Source: Panicum virgatum (taxonomy: Eukaryota > Streptophyta > Magnoliopsida > Poales > Poaceae). Taken from it: a stretch of 64,000 bases of DNA. How positions within the stretch are numbered: position 1 is the first letter of the stretch; every line of letters begins with the position of its first letter. This document shows, in pieces, positions 1 to 10,401 of the stretch. The stretch is taken from assembly GCF_016808335.1 (NCBI RefSeq), contig NC_053144.1, forward strand, positions 19,328,403-19,392,402, given 5' to 3'. A program made the position numbers and the translations under genes. Under the pieces are notes generated by a model, which searched no databases, was not told where the DNA came from, and saw nothing but the letters and a program-made list of their open reading frames with translations.

Positions 1-90
1 AATGCTATGATTCAGTTTCATATCTTTTTAATCGAAAAAACATGAAAATACTTTTTAAAAGTGCACTTAGACAGCAGTTTAAGCTATTGC

Positions 91-871
91 CTTCTCTTGT
101 GGCCAGTTGTAAATCATCGACATCATCTCCCCCTTATCCTTCGCGGTGAAATACATCCCACGAGGCCGTCTGAAGAGACCACTGTAGTTTTCACAGACCA
201 AGCCGACAGTGGGAGTGTATATTACCGGCGCAAAATCCTTGATGTTGTCGATCAGCACCTGGCGAAAACAGAGGACATCACGCATCACCATATCAGCACT
301 CCAAATTCACGGCAAATCACCACTGCATCAGTTCTTCGCCCAGGCACGATGCCGCAACACTGAGGGGGCTCACCCTGAAGTACAGTGTCTCGTTCCGGTC
401 GTGCAGCCTGTTGAGGATCCTCCACTTGGCCAGCGCGACGATGGAGTCCGGCTCGCCCCGGGTGTTCTTCTCCAGCGACCGGTACGAGTTTACTGCGAGC
501 AAAGCAGGCACGCGTATTAGAAACGGAGGAGGAGGAGGAGGATTCCGTGATCAAAGAGCGACGGAGGAGGAAGCAAGGGCGCAAACGGCCAGGCCAAAGG
601 GTGGGTGGGCGGGCGCGAACTCACTGAACCGCTCGTACTGCTGTTCGAAGGACATGACCCGCGGCGGGAGCAGGCCGCGGAGGCCGAGGCGGTCGCGCTC
701 CGTCAAGGGGAACGCCGTGTCCTTGTTGTACCACGGGTCGTTGAGGATGTCGTTCCCGCGCTTCTGCACGATGCAGGGCGCCGGCACGGTGGCGAGGGGC
801 CCCGCCGGGGGCGCGGACGACGACAGGAGCCGCCGTATCTGCGACGACCGCCGCGCCGCCGAACGCCACAT
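91..871 (-). CDS. NAD-ME2: Mitochondrial NAD-dependent malic enzyme, 5' exons 1-3 (gene continues beyond the left edge)
   Basis: Oxidatively decarboxylates malate to pyruvate with NAD in the mitochondrial matrix. Exons read on the minus strand are 871-625, 492-374 and 258-91; 247+119+168 nt keep phase throughout. Residues 1-20 (MWRSAARRSSQIRRLLSSS) form an Arg/Ser-rich presequence. They are followed by the family N-terminal domain (PAPCIVQKRG, DPWYNKDTAFPLTERDRLGL, ALAKWRILNRLHDRNETLY) and the active-site stretch YTPTVGLVCENYSGLFRRPR, which holds the catalytic Tyr. Wording such as VLIDNIKDFAP is closer to the plant NAD-ME2 (beta) type than NAD-ME1 as I remember them. The NAD-binding domain and C-terminus lie outside the window. 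Exon 3 has no GT donor after the conserved MIYNWP; a GC donor (AAG/GCAATAG at 91/90) fits. Exons 1 and 2 have normal GTGAG donors. Confidence 0.93.
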
Positions 872-1300
872 CGCCGCGCCGCGCGAGAGATCAGCCGGCA
901 CGCCCGCCGCTCGGCCGGGGTCCAAAGTCCAAACCCAATGCGGTGCGGTGCGGAGCGGAGTGGTCGGCGAGGCCCGAGCACGCGGGAGAGATTTTGAAGA
1001 GGGGGGCGAGGGGGGCCGCCGCGCGGTGCGGGTACCCGCGGTGAGGGCACGACAGGAGTGGGGGTCCCGGTCGCCGCGGGACGGGATGGGGTGGGTGGGT
1101 GGGGGACCTGGGTCCTGGGGGAGGCCGCGAGGGCTCTGGCCCGCGCCGCGCAGGGAGGTGAGTGGTGGGGGCGGAGGAGCGGAGGCGGGACGGGGGCGCG
1201 CGGCTGGCGGCTCTACTAGTGTAGGCGGCGGCGGTGTCGGGGGCCAGCCGCGGCGACGAGTTCCGCGGCGCGAGAATTCGGAGCCGTAAAGGTGGATTCG
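872..1300 (-). promoter_or_regulatory. 5' leader and proximal promoter of the malic enzyme gene
   Basis: A GC- and CpG-rich block directly upstream of the malic enzyme ATG (minus strand), falling to AT-rich sequence near 1310. This is typical of a grass gene 5' end. Long open frames crossing it on both strands come from base composition and have no family signature. I see no clear TATA box. Confidence 0.5.
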
Positions 1301-2479
1301 CTTGGCGCATTGCTTATTTTAAGACTGTCAAACCATTTTTTTTCTTTCTTTCCGCATCAGAGGTAAGAAACACCAGGGAGTTCAAGACAAACACAGCCAA
1401 TATTTTAGACCTGACGCTGACGCCACCTCTTCTTCGACGTGAGCCTGTGCTCCAGACGAGCTCAATACTGGTAGTACAATGAATTCAGCTCGGCCTTGGG
1501 CGACAACCGGTATAAAATTTTGCACTCGGCCAGTACAAATTTGACGAAATGGATTTGCATACTTGTCGCCGCAGCAAAAGCAGTATTCCCCGTCACCTCT
1601 CGTTGGGACAGGAGACCTAGACGTGCCCTGTGGCCCTGCGACTTCCATGGCGCCACCGCCGCCGCCACCCGAACGGCCGCCAAGAGGATCGGAGCCGGGG
1701 CGGCCGGATGGTCCGGGCGCGCGGCGACAAGTGCGCGAGCTCGGCCGTGCGCTAGAGAACCAGAGGGACCCGGGTGCCTTTGCGGCTTTGCCTTACCCGA
1801 ATCGGCCCAGCCACGTGCGCTTGGGTGGTGCCACAGCTCGACCCACCAAGAATCCGATCAGATCTGCTGGGCCTGCGGTGCGCGTTCCGCCGCCGTTTTC
1901 TCCGCGGAGCCTTTCCAGGGTTGTTTTCTTTTAGGGGAGCTTTTCTTCGGTTCGAATGGTCGATGGAAAGTAGATGTCGATGATGCTTGATGCCGACCAA
2001 TGCTCGACGAACGGAGCTGGACGGAATTCTTGTCAACAGCGTCGGTTTGGGCATCAAAGATAAGAACCCAAGTGTCGGATAGCACCTGAATAGGGAATAT
2101 ACAGGATAAATACGGACGCGCGTTTGATCGGGCAAACTCCAAAGGAGCAGCGAGCTATTACTGCTGTCGGCCGGGGTAGTAATAGTTTATTTGCAGCAAG
2201 TGCGACGAGCAAATGTAACTGAACCTGAAACACTAGAAGCTATGGCTTGCTTGGAAGCGCTCGCTCTAGCTGAAGATTGGTGCCCCCAAGAAAAATGACA
2301 ATGGCATCGGATTGTTTAAATGTTATCAGGAACATTATAAAGATGACTCCCTGTGCTTATATAATGATTCTCCAAGATTTTCATGAGAGGTCAGAGTCTT
2401 TTGAATGGCCAGATACGCACGTGAAGGTAGGGAGTTTAATAGGCAGGCTCATTATCTTGTTAAGAATTCATATTCTCTT
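1301..2479. other. Intergenic, no gene recognised
   Basis: Mixed-composition intergenic DNA. Open frames of 70-165 codons occur on both strands at 1400-2140 but show no family motif or convincing splice structure. A short stretch near 1950-2030 loosely resembles 9110-9160 and may be a dispersed repeat. Confidence 0.4.
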
Positions 2480-2785
2480 ACTTAGCGTAGCTCAGCTGGT
2501 AAGATTTCTTGTGGTGAAATCTATCCATCTAAGTTTGGGTCCTCGACTCAGCACGGGTGCTCCTATTTTTCTAAATTTATTTCATAATTTAACCGGCGTT
2601 GTTTTTTTTTGTGTTAGATGACGTGCTAGTCGATAGCGAGACGTACGTGGTGATTTCGTCAATTTTTAGGATTTGCCGATTAAGTCTCTCATAGGTGCTT
2701 ATAGAGTAGGATTGTGTGCGTGTATTTATAAGATGACTGTGTAAGCATCTGTGTTAATTTGTACTGTGTTTCAAAAAAAATATGT
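2480..2785 (+). mobile_element. tRNA-derived SINE
   Basis: The 5' part has a tRNA-like A box (TAGCTCAGCTGGT, about 2489-2501) and a degenerate B box (GGGTCCTCGACTC, 2537-2549). The body, with 'gattaagtctctcatagg' and 'gtgtgcgtgtatttataa', matches the tail I know from grass Au-like SINEs, ending in 'gtactgtgtttc' plus an A run at 2773-2780. Possible short imperfect target duplications (TTCTCTTA / TTCTCTTTTA) flank it. The tRNA-like part cannot fold into a normal tRNA and is not a tRNA gene. Confidence 0.7.
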
Positions 2786-2946
2786 GTTCTCTTTTAGCTA
2801 GACGGCATGTGTGGTTTTGCTCCACTCCCATATTGGATGTAAACGCTTTGTGATGAGCTACTAAATCCCTAAACCGTTTGGATCCTGACAAATTCCATTT
2901 TAGTTTTCAACAGGAAATGAATATGATGGAATGTGATTCAATTCTA

Positions 2947-2992
2947 CTCCATCCATCCCAAATTATTAGTAGTTAATTTGGGGCGGAGGGGG
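2947..2992. mobile_element. Very short Stowaway-like palindrome
   Basis: Starts CTCCATCCATCCCAAATTA and ends TAATTTGGGGCGGAGGGGG, so the 46 bp consist almost only of two Stowaway-type terminal inverted repeats with a 6-8 bp loop. TA dinucleotides flank both ends (2945-2946, 2993-2994), as expected for Tc1/mariner-type target duplication. No transposase. Confidence 0.6.
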
Positions 2993-3426
2993 TAATGTTT
3001 TTATTTGGATAATATGGAATCCTTACATAACGTGTTTGGATGACTAAACTTGAAATTATTTTAAGAGCTAAATAAATAATATAATCAAATGAAAATGAAA
3101 ATAACTACTGCACACCAATACCAGATGCATCTCTCTCACACACCTCTCACAGTCTCTCTCCTCTCTCAGCACGCACGTACCTCTCCCACATACGCACATA
3201 CTCTTGCGCATGTCAGGAAGCATAGCACATATTCCCTCTCTCTTCTCTTTTTGGCTCTTTGCACATGTCATATATACACAGGAAGCACAACGCATTCCCT
3301 CAAAATGACAGCAATATGATCCATCTTAAAACAAGAACGGCAGCATGTTCCCCCACCCGCACATGTTTGGAATTCAGCTATCAGTGCTCTGTGCTCACAC
3401 ATATGGTACCACTACGACCCTGATTG
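2993..3426. other. Intergenic, CT/CA-rich simple sequence
   Basis: AT-rich DNA with a low-complexity CT/CA-rich stretch at 3130-3300 (repeated CTCTCTC, CACACA, ACGCAC). No gene recognised. Confidence 0.4.
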
Positions 3427-3615
3427 TTACAAAAATAATTCTACGTTGGAATAATTCTCGTTGGCCGCCTCCACGATGATCTGTTGCCGCTCTTCTCGGG
3501 CAATGACCAGCCGCTCCATGCAGGACCTCAGAGCTTCTCCCATTTCAGCCATTGCTCGTCCCTTGATGACTGCTTCTTCATGCTCCCTTGTGTGAAAACA
3601 ATCAACAACACTTTC
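3427..3615 (-). CDS. Candidate terminal coding exon of an unrecognised protein
   Basis: A minus-strand open frame of 63 codons including TAA (3429-3427), opened by a good acceptor (CTGTTGCTTTCAG at 3616). The 62 residues are charged and helical-looking (HTREHEEAVIKGRAMAEMGE, then MERLVIAREERQQIIVEAAN), unlike random AT-rich intergenic sequence. I do not recognise the family and assign no function. I could not place upstream exons with confidence; 8755-8530 on the same strand (ATG at 8755, possible donor after CCTCAAG) is one candidate first exon but is unlinked. It could be the last exon of a real gene or an exon captured by a transposon. Confidence 0.4.
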   Translation of the reverse strand, partial: ESVVDCFHTREHEEAVIKGRAMAEMGEALRSCMERLVIAREERQQIIVEAANENYSNVELFL

Positions 3616-5504
3616 CTGAAAGCAACAGTGTCAGCTTAACCTAGCCATTGAAGGTATTTGGTTCAGAATATATGCATAATATAAACAAACAATCGAAACA
3701 AAGATCTACGTTAACAACTTCTGTCAGAAGAGTTATGGCCAAGCCAATTAGTTTTGCATGATGCACTTGCTTGTATATGCCCTAGTTATCCAATTCTACG
3801 TTGTTTCCTTCCCCACACAAAAACTAATCCGGTATACTACTTGCTTCCTTCCCTACTAATAATTATACCAACAGGATTGCATATGTTCATATCACTAATT
3901 AATCAATTACTATCTTTTCTTAATCCACAAGACATCTATGCACAGATCAACCTAACGGCCTCGAAATCAACTTGAACAACTTTGTTGCAAAAAGTATAGT
4001 GTGTAAATAGCACAGAAAGCAACAAAAAAAAAAAGTAGCCTGTTAAGCAAAAAGTGCAATAATTAAGATGCAGATCTGAATAAATAGTGTGTAAAAACTA
4101 TGAATAAATAGGCCTGAAGGTAAAATAGTTGTTATTGATGCATGAAAATTACTAGTAAGAAAAACAACAAGAAAAATGCTACCAGAAGTGTTAAACTACC
4201 AGGAAAAATCACAGCTGAAAGTTACTGCAATGCTAACCATGAGCCAAGCTGAAGAAACAAAAACTTTCTTATGCCAATTAAATGCTACAACTACAAGCAT
4301 CTAAAGGGAAGAGGTCCAGATCCAGTACTTATTTTCATGGATTCCAATCAAATTGTAGAAACTCAAATATAGTAACCTCATGTATCAATTTTAGAAACTC
4401 AGATACAGTAAACTAATATGCATATTCGGAGGCAAACTATCAACAAAATTCGGCTGAACAAACAGAGTTCCGCTGAATCTTCTCCCTGGGTTATAACTAA
4501 TATGCATATTCAGAGGAAAACTATACGCAATGTGATGAGCTACCAGCAAGAAAAATAGAAAGGATTCAGTGTTTAGTTAAACTATGACCGTTGTATGAAT
4601 TATACCAATAAATTCAAATCGGCAAATGTAAATTGTAGCAGGGAGTTTTACTGATCAAGAGCAAAGTAAGAACAGAGCATCACTAGAACTACTAGTTTTT
4701 TTTTTCCTGACCCCAGCAGCTAAGCTAAACCCTATCACTAAAAGCAATTAAGCAAGGCTCTTCAATAAGTGGCAAAAGATCGGTTCTTTTAAAAAGTATA
4801 AGAACAGAGCAAGTCCGACAAGTCAGAAGTCACAACTCACAACTGATGATCTTAGACTCGTACCAAGATTCATAGAGAGAAAAGAATCATTTGGAAAACA
4901 AATGCAACAAACTTTAATCTATAAAATATGTCATTCGAGTCACTAATTTGTCAACTTAACCCGTCAAAAAAAATTGTCAACTTAAATGTGATAAGGCAAT
5001 CAAACTAAGCCCACCAGCCCTTACTAGGGTAGTCAAGTAGAGGCCACGATGGTTTACGTTTGCTTAGGCGTTTGATGACAGTGGCAGTGGCACCTCTATA
5101 ACAGCTAGTGTCTGGCTACGGGAATCAAATTGAAGGATGCAAAGCTGACTGCCAAACAATGGCAAGCACAGATGATCAACGACCTACAGGGAAAAATCGA
5201 TGCCCAGGAACAAATCATGCCCATGTCGACCTTACAAGAATAAAAATCGATGCGGTTGTGACCCAAAATTTAGGAGCGGGATAAGGCGCGATGGATCGCG
5301 CTATATGCGACCGCATGACCTGCTACCCCTTCCTTTTCGAGCAATCCTAGGGTGCCATTTGTCCAAAAATGAAAATCCACTGCAGACAGAGCCAGGTAAC
5401 CATAAAATGTCGCTTTCAGGCTTGCGTCATCGCTGATGTCGACATTAAGAACTACACTTATTATCTTCAAATGAGCATAACTCTCTCGTCAAGAATTATA
5501 TTTT
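3616..5504. other. Non-coding; possibly intron or intergenic
   Basis: AT-rich sequence with poly-A/T stretches (4022-4034, 4690-4705) and no open frame of note. If the exon at 3427-3615 is real, part of this is its upstream intron. A short GC-richer patch at 5200-5420 (CGCGATGGATCGCGCTATATG) resembles a transposon end but has no partner I could confirm. Confidence 0.35.
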
Positions 5505-7900
5505 AAATCCGTTTGCACCATAATATTCCTTGCAAAGAGATCTACAAAACTAGATCCATATTTGATATATTTTAAAGCTATTTTATACAACTGTCAATTT
5601 ATGTTAAGTATATAATCACAACATATGACAACTCGTGTGACAATTTATATTATATCTTACAAATAATAACTTGTTCTACATGTGTAAGTATATATAGACA
5701 TATGGTACAGTGTCGTAACTTGTATAATTTATATAGAGTTTTTATATCAACTTATTAATATCAAATTATGTATAGAATATGTGATAACTTTTACTCTATT
5801 GCAACTTATATAGAGATAATGTTTCCTTCAAATTAGTATATTTCTATCATCAAGGATCCGTTTCAAATTTATTTGCATCATTGTGTCCTTTACGACAATA
5901 ACTACGATATAAGATTCATATTTGATATATTTTAAAACCGTTTTATGCAACTATCTACTTATGTTGTCTGCACAATGACAACTTATATACAAATGTATAA
6001 CAACTTGTTGTCTAATACAAATTTATATATGTACAGGGTAACTTTGTTTTGTACAATGCAATAGTTTATGTCTATTACCACCTTAAATTACATAGATACT
6101 TTGTATCAACTTGTTAGTATTGATCTGTGTATAGAAAGTATTACAACTTCCATTTGTTATGCCTTACAAAAAATAATAACAACTTATGTAGAGACAGTGT
6201 ATCAACTTATGTAAAAGATGAATGTCTAGTAGCAAAAATTATATATGTAGATTGTTCAACAATCTAAATGTTGTTATAGTATATCAAATTATATATGGAC
6301 CCTAATAAGTATGTAGCAACTTATATTAAATTAAATATCACAAGTTATATAAAACCTACGGAGTAACTTGTAATGTATAAAAAGATTTACAACATCTGCA
6401 AAAGTCAAGTAACATCGAGATCATATACCAACTTATGAAGTAAATGTTGGCAAATTATCTATTGTAACATCTTCTGTTCATTGCAATTTTATCCTCGTTT
6501 TACTCTTTGCCGCTTGGTCATCCATTAACTCTCATATATAACTTCTAGGCTACATGAGCTCCCCTCTTCAGTCTATGAATTCTAAAATAAGCACTAGTCC
6601 TTCTGCTTGGGAAGGGAGCTGGTTCACCAAGTTCAAGTTTGTATCTTCCCCTACCATATTGAAAATTAACATCCTGAAAAAAGAAAAAGGTGCATAGAAA
6701 ATAAGTTAAGCATGAAATACTTTTTGATGGTGTGGGAGAAAAGGACCAAAAGTTGCCATATAGCTTGGTATATAAGTTCCTAGTACAAACTATAACAAGC
6801 TACATAGGTTTCTACATAAGTTGCTAGTTAAAAAAGATAACAAAGTTACCACATATTCTACTACATAGATTTTTGGTATAGACTATAATAAACTTCCTAT
6901 ATATGGCATTATATATTCCAGGACGCACCCACGGTTTAAGAAAGAATCAACACACATATCTAGTTCCCCTACATGTAAAATAGGGATTACATGCAGCTTG
7001 TCTTTCACCTTTACTATTCCAACCTCATGTTCTAAGTTCTGGGAGCCCTCTAACTTTTTCATTCTGGAATAAGATCTAGTTGTTCTCTTTGGAGCGGCAA
7101 CTTCTTTGCACTCCCGTACCATACTGAAAAGGGTAAAATGATATAGACAAAAGTGCACTTAATAGCTAAGTATCACTAGCTGGTGGGTGTGATTTTTACA
7201 GGCTGAAGATACTTTACACAAGTTCTTATGATATAATATGCATAATTTGATACATGATGATTCAAAAACAACAGAAAAGGACAAGGTCTATGCTCTGAAT
7301 AAGTTGCTACATGCTGATCCAAACAAAAACATATCTCTAAAATTCTAGAAGCCTCTATTGGATGGGTTTGAATCAGTATCTTGCCATACTGGAAATTTAG
7401 TGCATGCCAAAATACTAAGTATTGTTACAACAATTCAAAATGTATGAATATACAAGTGGGCTGGCGTCAGTTTGTTGTGTTCTCAAATAATCCGCCTAGT
7501 CGTTCCTTGTTTGCTACCTCATGAAAGGATACAAAATAAGGGAGTGTTGTGTACATCTATGATAAAAGAAAGGTGTGACATATTTGATATAAGTTGAGAC
7601 ATGACATATAAAATAACTTGATACCTTTAAAAAGTTAAATTGATATTTAAAAATAATTAAGTTGATACAGGTGTGCCATAACTCCGAGCTCAATTGCAGT
7701 CTAAAAAAGCACAGAACCTAGGTCTACCATATACCTACATGTAGAAAAAAGAATAACTTGATACCTCATATAACTTAATTTGAGATTAAAAAATTGCATA
7801 AGTTGATAGGTACCAATAATTACATGTAAAAACAGAATATAATTTGATATTACGAATTTCTTAAGTTGATACAGTTGTACCATAAAACTTCGACACATCT
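5505..7900. repeat. AT-rich degenerate repeat tract (AACTTAT / AAGTTGATA motifs)
   Basis: The motif (C)AACTTATATA and variants recurs dozens of times over 5600-6450. At 7570-7870 the related words AACTTGATAC and AAGTTGATAC recur. A longer unit, ATATTTGATATATTTTAAA followed by a TTTTATRCAACT word, occurs at about 5562-5600 and 5918-5957, so part of the tract is an old tandem duplication of roughly 350 bp. No coding signature. A decayed tandem-rich transposon or expanded satellite-like sequence is likely. Confidence 0.5.
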
Positions 7901-9150
7901 AATTTATTGTCCAAAAAAGACACGCAAAAAAACACAAACCTCATTGTTCAAAGCTATTTTAGAAAAACCCTCTCATGTAATTATTGGTCCTCTCTAGCAG
8001 CATTCCTAGGAGACAAATTCCAATGAATGTAATACTAAAATCCACTGCTATGAAAATATAATCCTAAAAAAAGCAATTCGGTTTGCTGACAAGCATGAGA
8101 TGTAATGCATAATTGCCAAACAAAAGCTCAATAGACTCTAATACCATCAGTCCGATCAAAAAAAAAAATGGTTCCAGTGCCAACTAAAAACAAAATGGGG
8201 CCAATGTGACCACTACCAGCCTACTACATAAAGTCTAGTGAACGTGAGAACTGAGCAGGAATTCATGGAGGAGCCACGAAGCTTCCGATTAGCAGTTTTA
8301 GCACAAAACATGGAGGTTCCATGAAGTAGACATGCCGAATCTTCAATCCAATCTAGGTTTACTGACCACTCACCGACATCGTCCTTTAGAGCTCACCATC
8401 GGCACCATCCTCTTGCTATCGAAATGGAGGGACTGGGAAAAAAATCCTACCCCGCCATCTCCCACAAAACGCGCGCGTCAGCCCCGTGGCCGCCCTCTTC
8501 TTCCCATCCATCGGGCGCATGTCGTTTTCACAGAGAAGAGAAGGCACCTTGAGGCGCGCTGCTGGCCGTCGAAGCCGCGTCGCTGGTCATCATAGTCCTG
8601 CCGTAGATCCTGGCCAGACCCCTGCTCTCTTGGTCTACGAGCGCCGCCGCCGCCTCCTGTCGTCGTGATGCGGTAGGGAAGGAACCGCACCACCAATTGC
8701 GAGGTCTGGGGGAGGGGAACCATTTTGTGCACGTGACGGGATAAAAAGGCCGCAACCCAGTTCTCAGCTACGCCTATTGGGCCAGGACGGTGTCGCGCGA
8801 TAGGTCGCTGGCGCGACCCGTCGCTTCTTAGACTTTACGAAAATTTACCTTGATCGTTGCAGGTGAGGCGGGCAAACACGGTCGCCATCACCATCATCAC
8901 TTCGTCAGGGGAGTCGAGAGGAGCAGATGAGTCGGGGAGCTTGGGGATGGGTCGGGAGCAGATGAGGAATTGCTTTCCTTTTTTCGGTCGTGATGAATCT
9001 ACCGAAGCCCAAGATTCCGGGTCATGGAAAGTGATGGAATCTCCTTTTTTCCATTTCTTGCGGCAGCCAAACAGGCCGGTCTAGAACGTGTTTCCAATTC
9101 GGCCCCTTTATTCTGTTCGATCTGGAAAGTGGACGTCGATGCTACGGAAT
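7901..9150. other. Intergenic; GC-rich island at 8400-8760
   Basis: AT-rich to 8330, then a GC-rich island (8440-8760). A minus-strand open frame with ATG at 8755 runs to about 8530 and could be a first exon, with an AT-rich ATAAAAAGG patch beside it at 8740-8748. No family motif was recognised. 8770-8830 holds a GC-rich inverted-looking patch (GTCGCGCGATAGG, CTGGCGCGACC). Confidence 0.3.
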
Positions 9151-9800
9151 TGCTGTCTTGTGTGGGGGGCTCCTATGTATCTTCTAGAAGATAGATAAGA
9201 CATTCATTTTTAAAGCTCATTTAGGTCCAATTATTTATTGTAAATATGTTCCACATTTTAGTAGAATTAACTCAACATGTTGTTAAACATATTCAATATT
9301 TGGCTTTCAAAATGTTGAAATTGGAAACATAAAATATTGAAAAAAAATACTAAAATAAAAATGTTGAAAAAAATTTCTCCGGCGAGCTGGACGTTTCTTC
9401 TCAGGCGGTGGCGCGCGCGGCGCAACGCGCGGCGGCGGTGCGTGGCCGCCGCAGCAGCAACCCGACGCGCGGCGGCTGTGCGCAGGCGCAGCAGCAAGCA
9501 GCAACACGCAGCAGCAAGCGCGCGACAGCAGCAAGCAGCAGCACACAGCAACAAGCCGCGGCGCCGAGCAGCACGTAGAGCGGGCCGACGAGCAGCAGCA
9601 GCACGCGGCGACGAGCGGCCAGCAGACGAGCGGGCTCAGGGGCGGCGGCGGCGCATGATGAGGAAAGGGACATGAGGAGGAAGAATATTAGGGTTAAGAA
9701 GATGTAATGGATAAGATTGTTTGTACGAATTTCAAACACTGGAAGGTGAAAAAAAATCTTGTGAAAAATATATAGAATTTCTGGTCTTGTGTCGACTTGT
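9151..9800. repeat. CAG-rich, GC-rich segment inside AT-rich flanks
   Basis: 9190-9360 is AT-rich with repeated 'catattcaatattt' and 'aatgttg' words. 9385-9660 is abruptly GC-rich and dominated by GCAGCAGCAAGCAGC-type triplet repeats. It is open in several frames only because of the repeat and gives Arg/Ala or Cys/Leu-rich nonsense. I call no gene. A MULE- or MITE-borne GC-rich insert is possible, but no flanking inverted repeats were confirmed. Confidence 0.4.
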
Positions 9801-10401
9801 GTCAGCCTGTGCCGCCTGGCAGTGGGCGTCGTGGGCTGTGGACTGCTCCGTTTTATAGGTCCGCACATTCCGGCCTATCAAGTTGCACTTTCGCGCGCAC
9901 AGCTGCAGGCCTAGTTGGTACCAAAACGCCAGTCCGGCCCACAAAACTGTCCTCCTTTTTCCTCTCAGCTACAGCTTCCGACAGCATGTCTTTTTGACAT
10001 GCAATCAGCGATCAGTATTCGGTGCTCCATATACGTGCTTTCTCTGAAAGTATACAGATTAATTTTTTTTTCAAAATAAACATACGGATACGGCTTACTT
10101 ATATTCTCAAAAATTACGAAGTTGTCTGATCGATGTATACAAAACGCATATACGCATACAATTTTACAAGCTACAGTGCACACAGCACACACCACCACCC
10201 ATTGCCGGCCGCAGTGCTGCATCGCGCAAATGCGCGCACTTCAGCCGGACGACGCGTACTTACTACTATGTATAGTGTACATACAGATCACCGTTGCACA
10301 GTTGCACATCCACTTGGTCCACCCACTACCCACCCGCGCGCGCGACGCGACGCGACAATGTATAGCACGAACCGAGAACCAACAGCGACGGGCACGGCGG
10401 A
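9801..10401. other. Region downstream of the BAHD gene
   Basis: Mixed sequence holding the presumed 3' UTR and downstream intergenic DNA of the minus-strand BAHD acyltransferase that ends at 10402. No separate gene recognised. Confidence 0.4.

Noticed and set aside
411..1310. Long open frames on both strands over the malic enzyme 5' end
   Set aside because: They are antisense or out-of-frame shadows of a GC-rich exon and promoter, Arg/Gly-rich with no domain, and conflict with the phased malic enzyme exons.
2482..2560. tRNA gene
   Set aside because: A- and B-box-like words are present, but the sequence does not fold as a cloverleaf and continues into a SINE body with an A tail.
9267..9868. 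Several 80-155 codon open frames
   Set aside because: Produced by CAG/GCA triplet repeats, giving Ala/Arg/Gln or Cys/Leu runs in all frames without any conserved feature.
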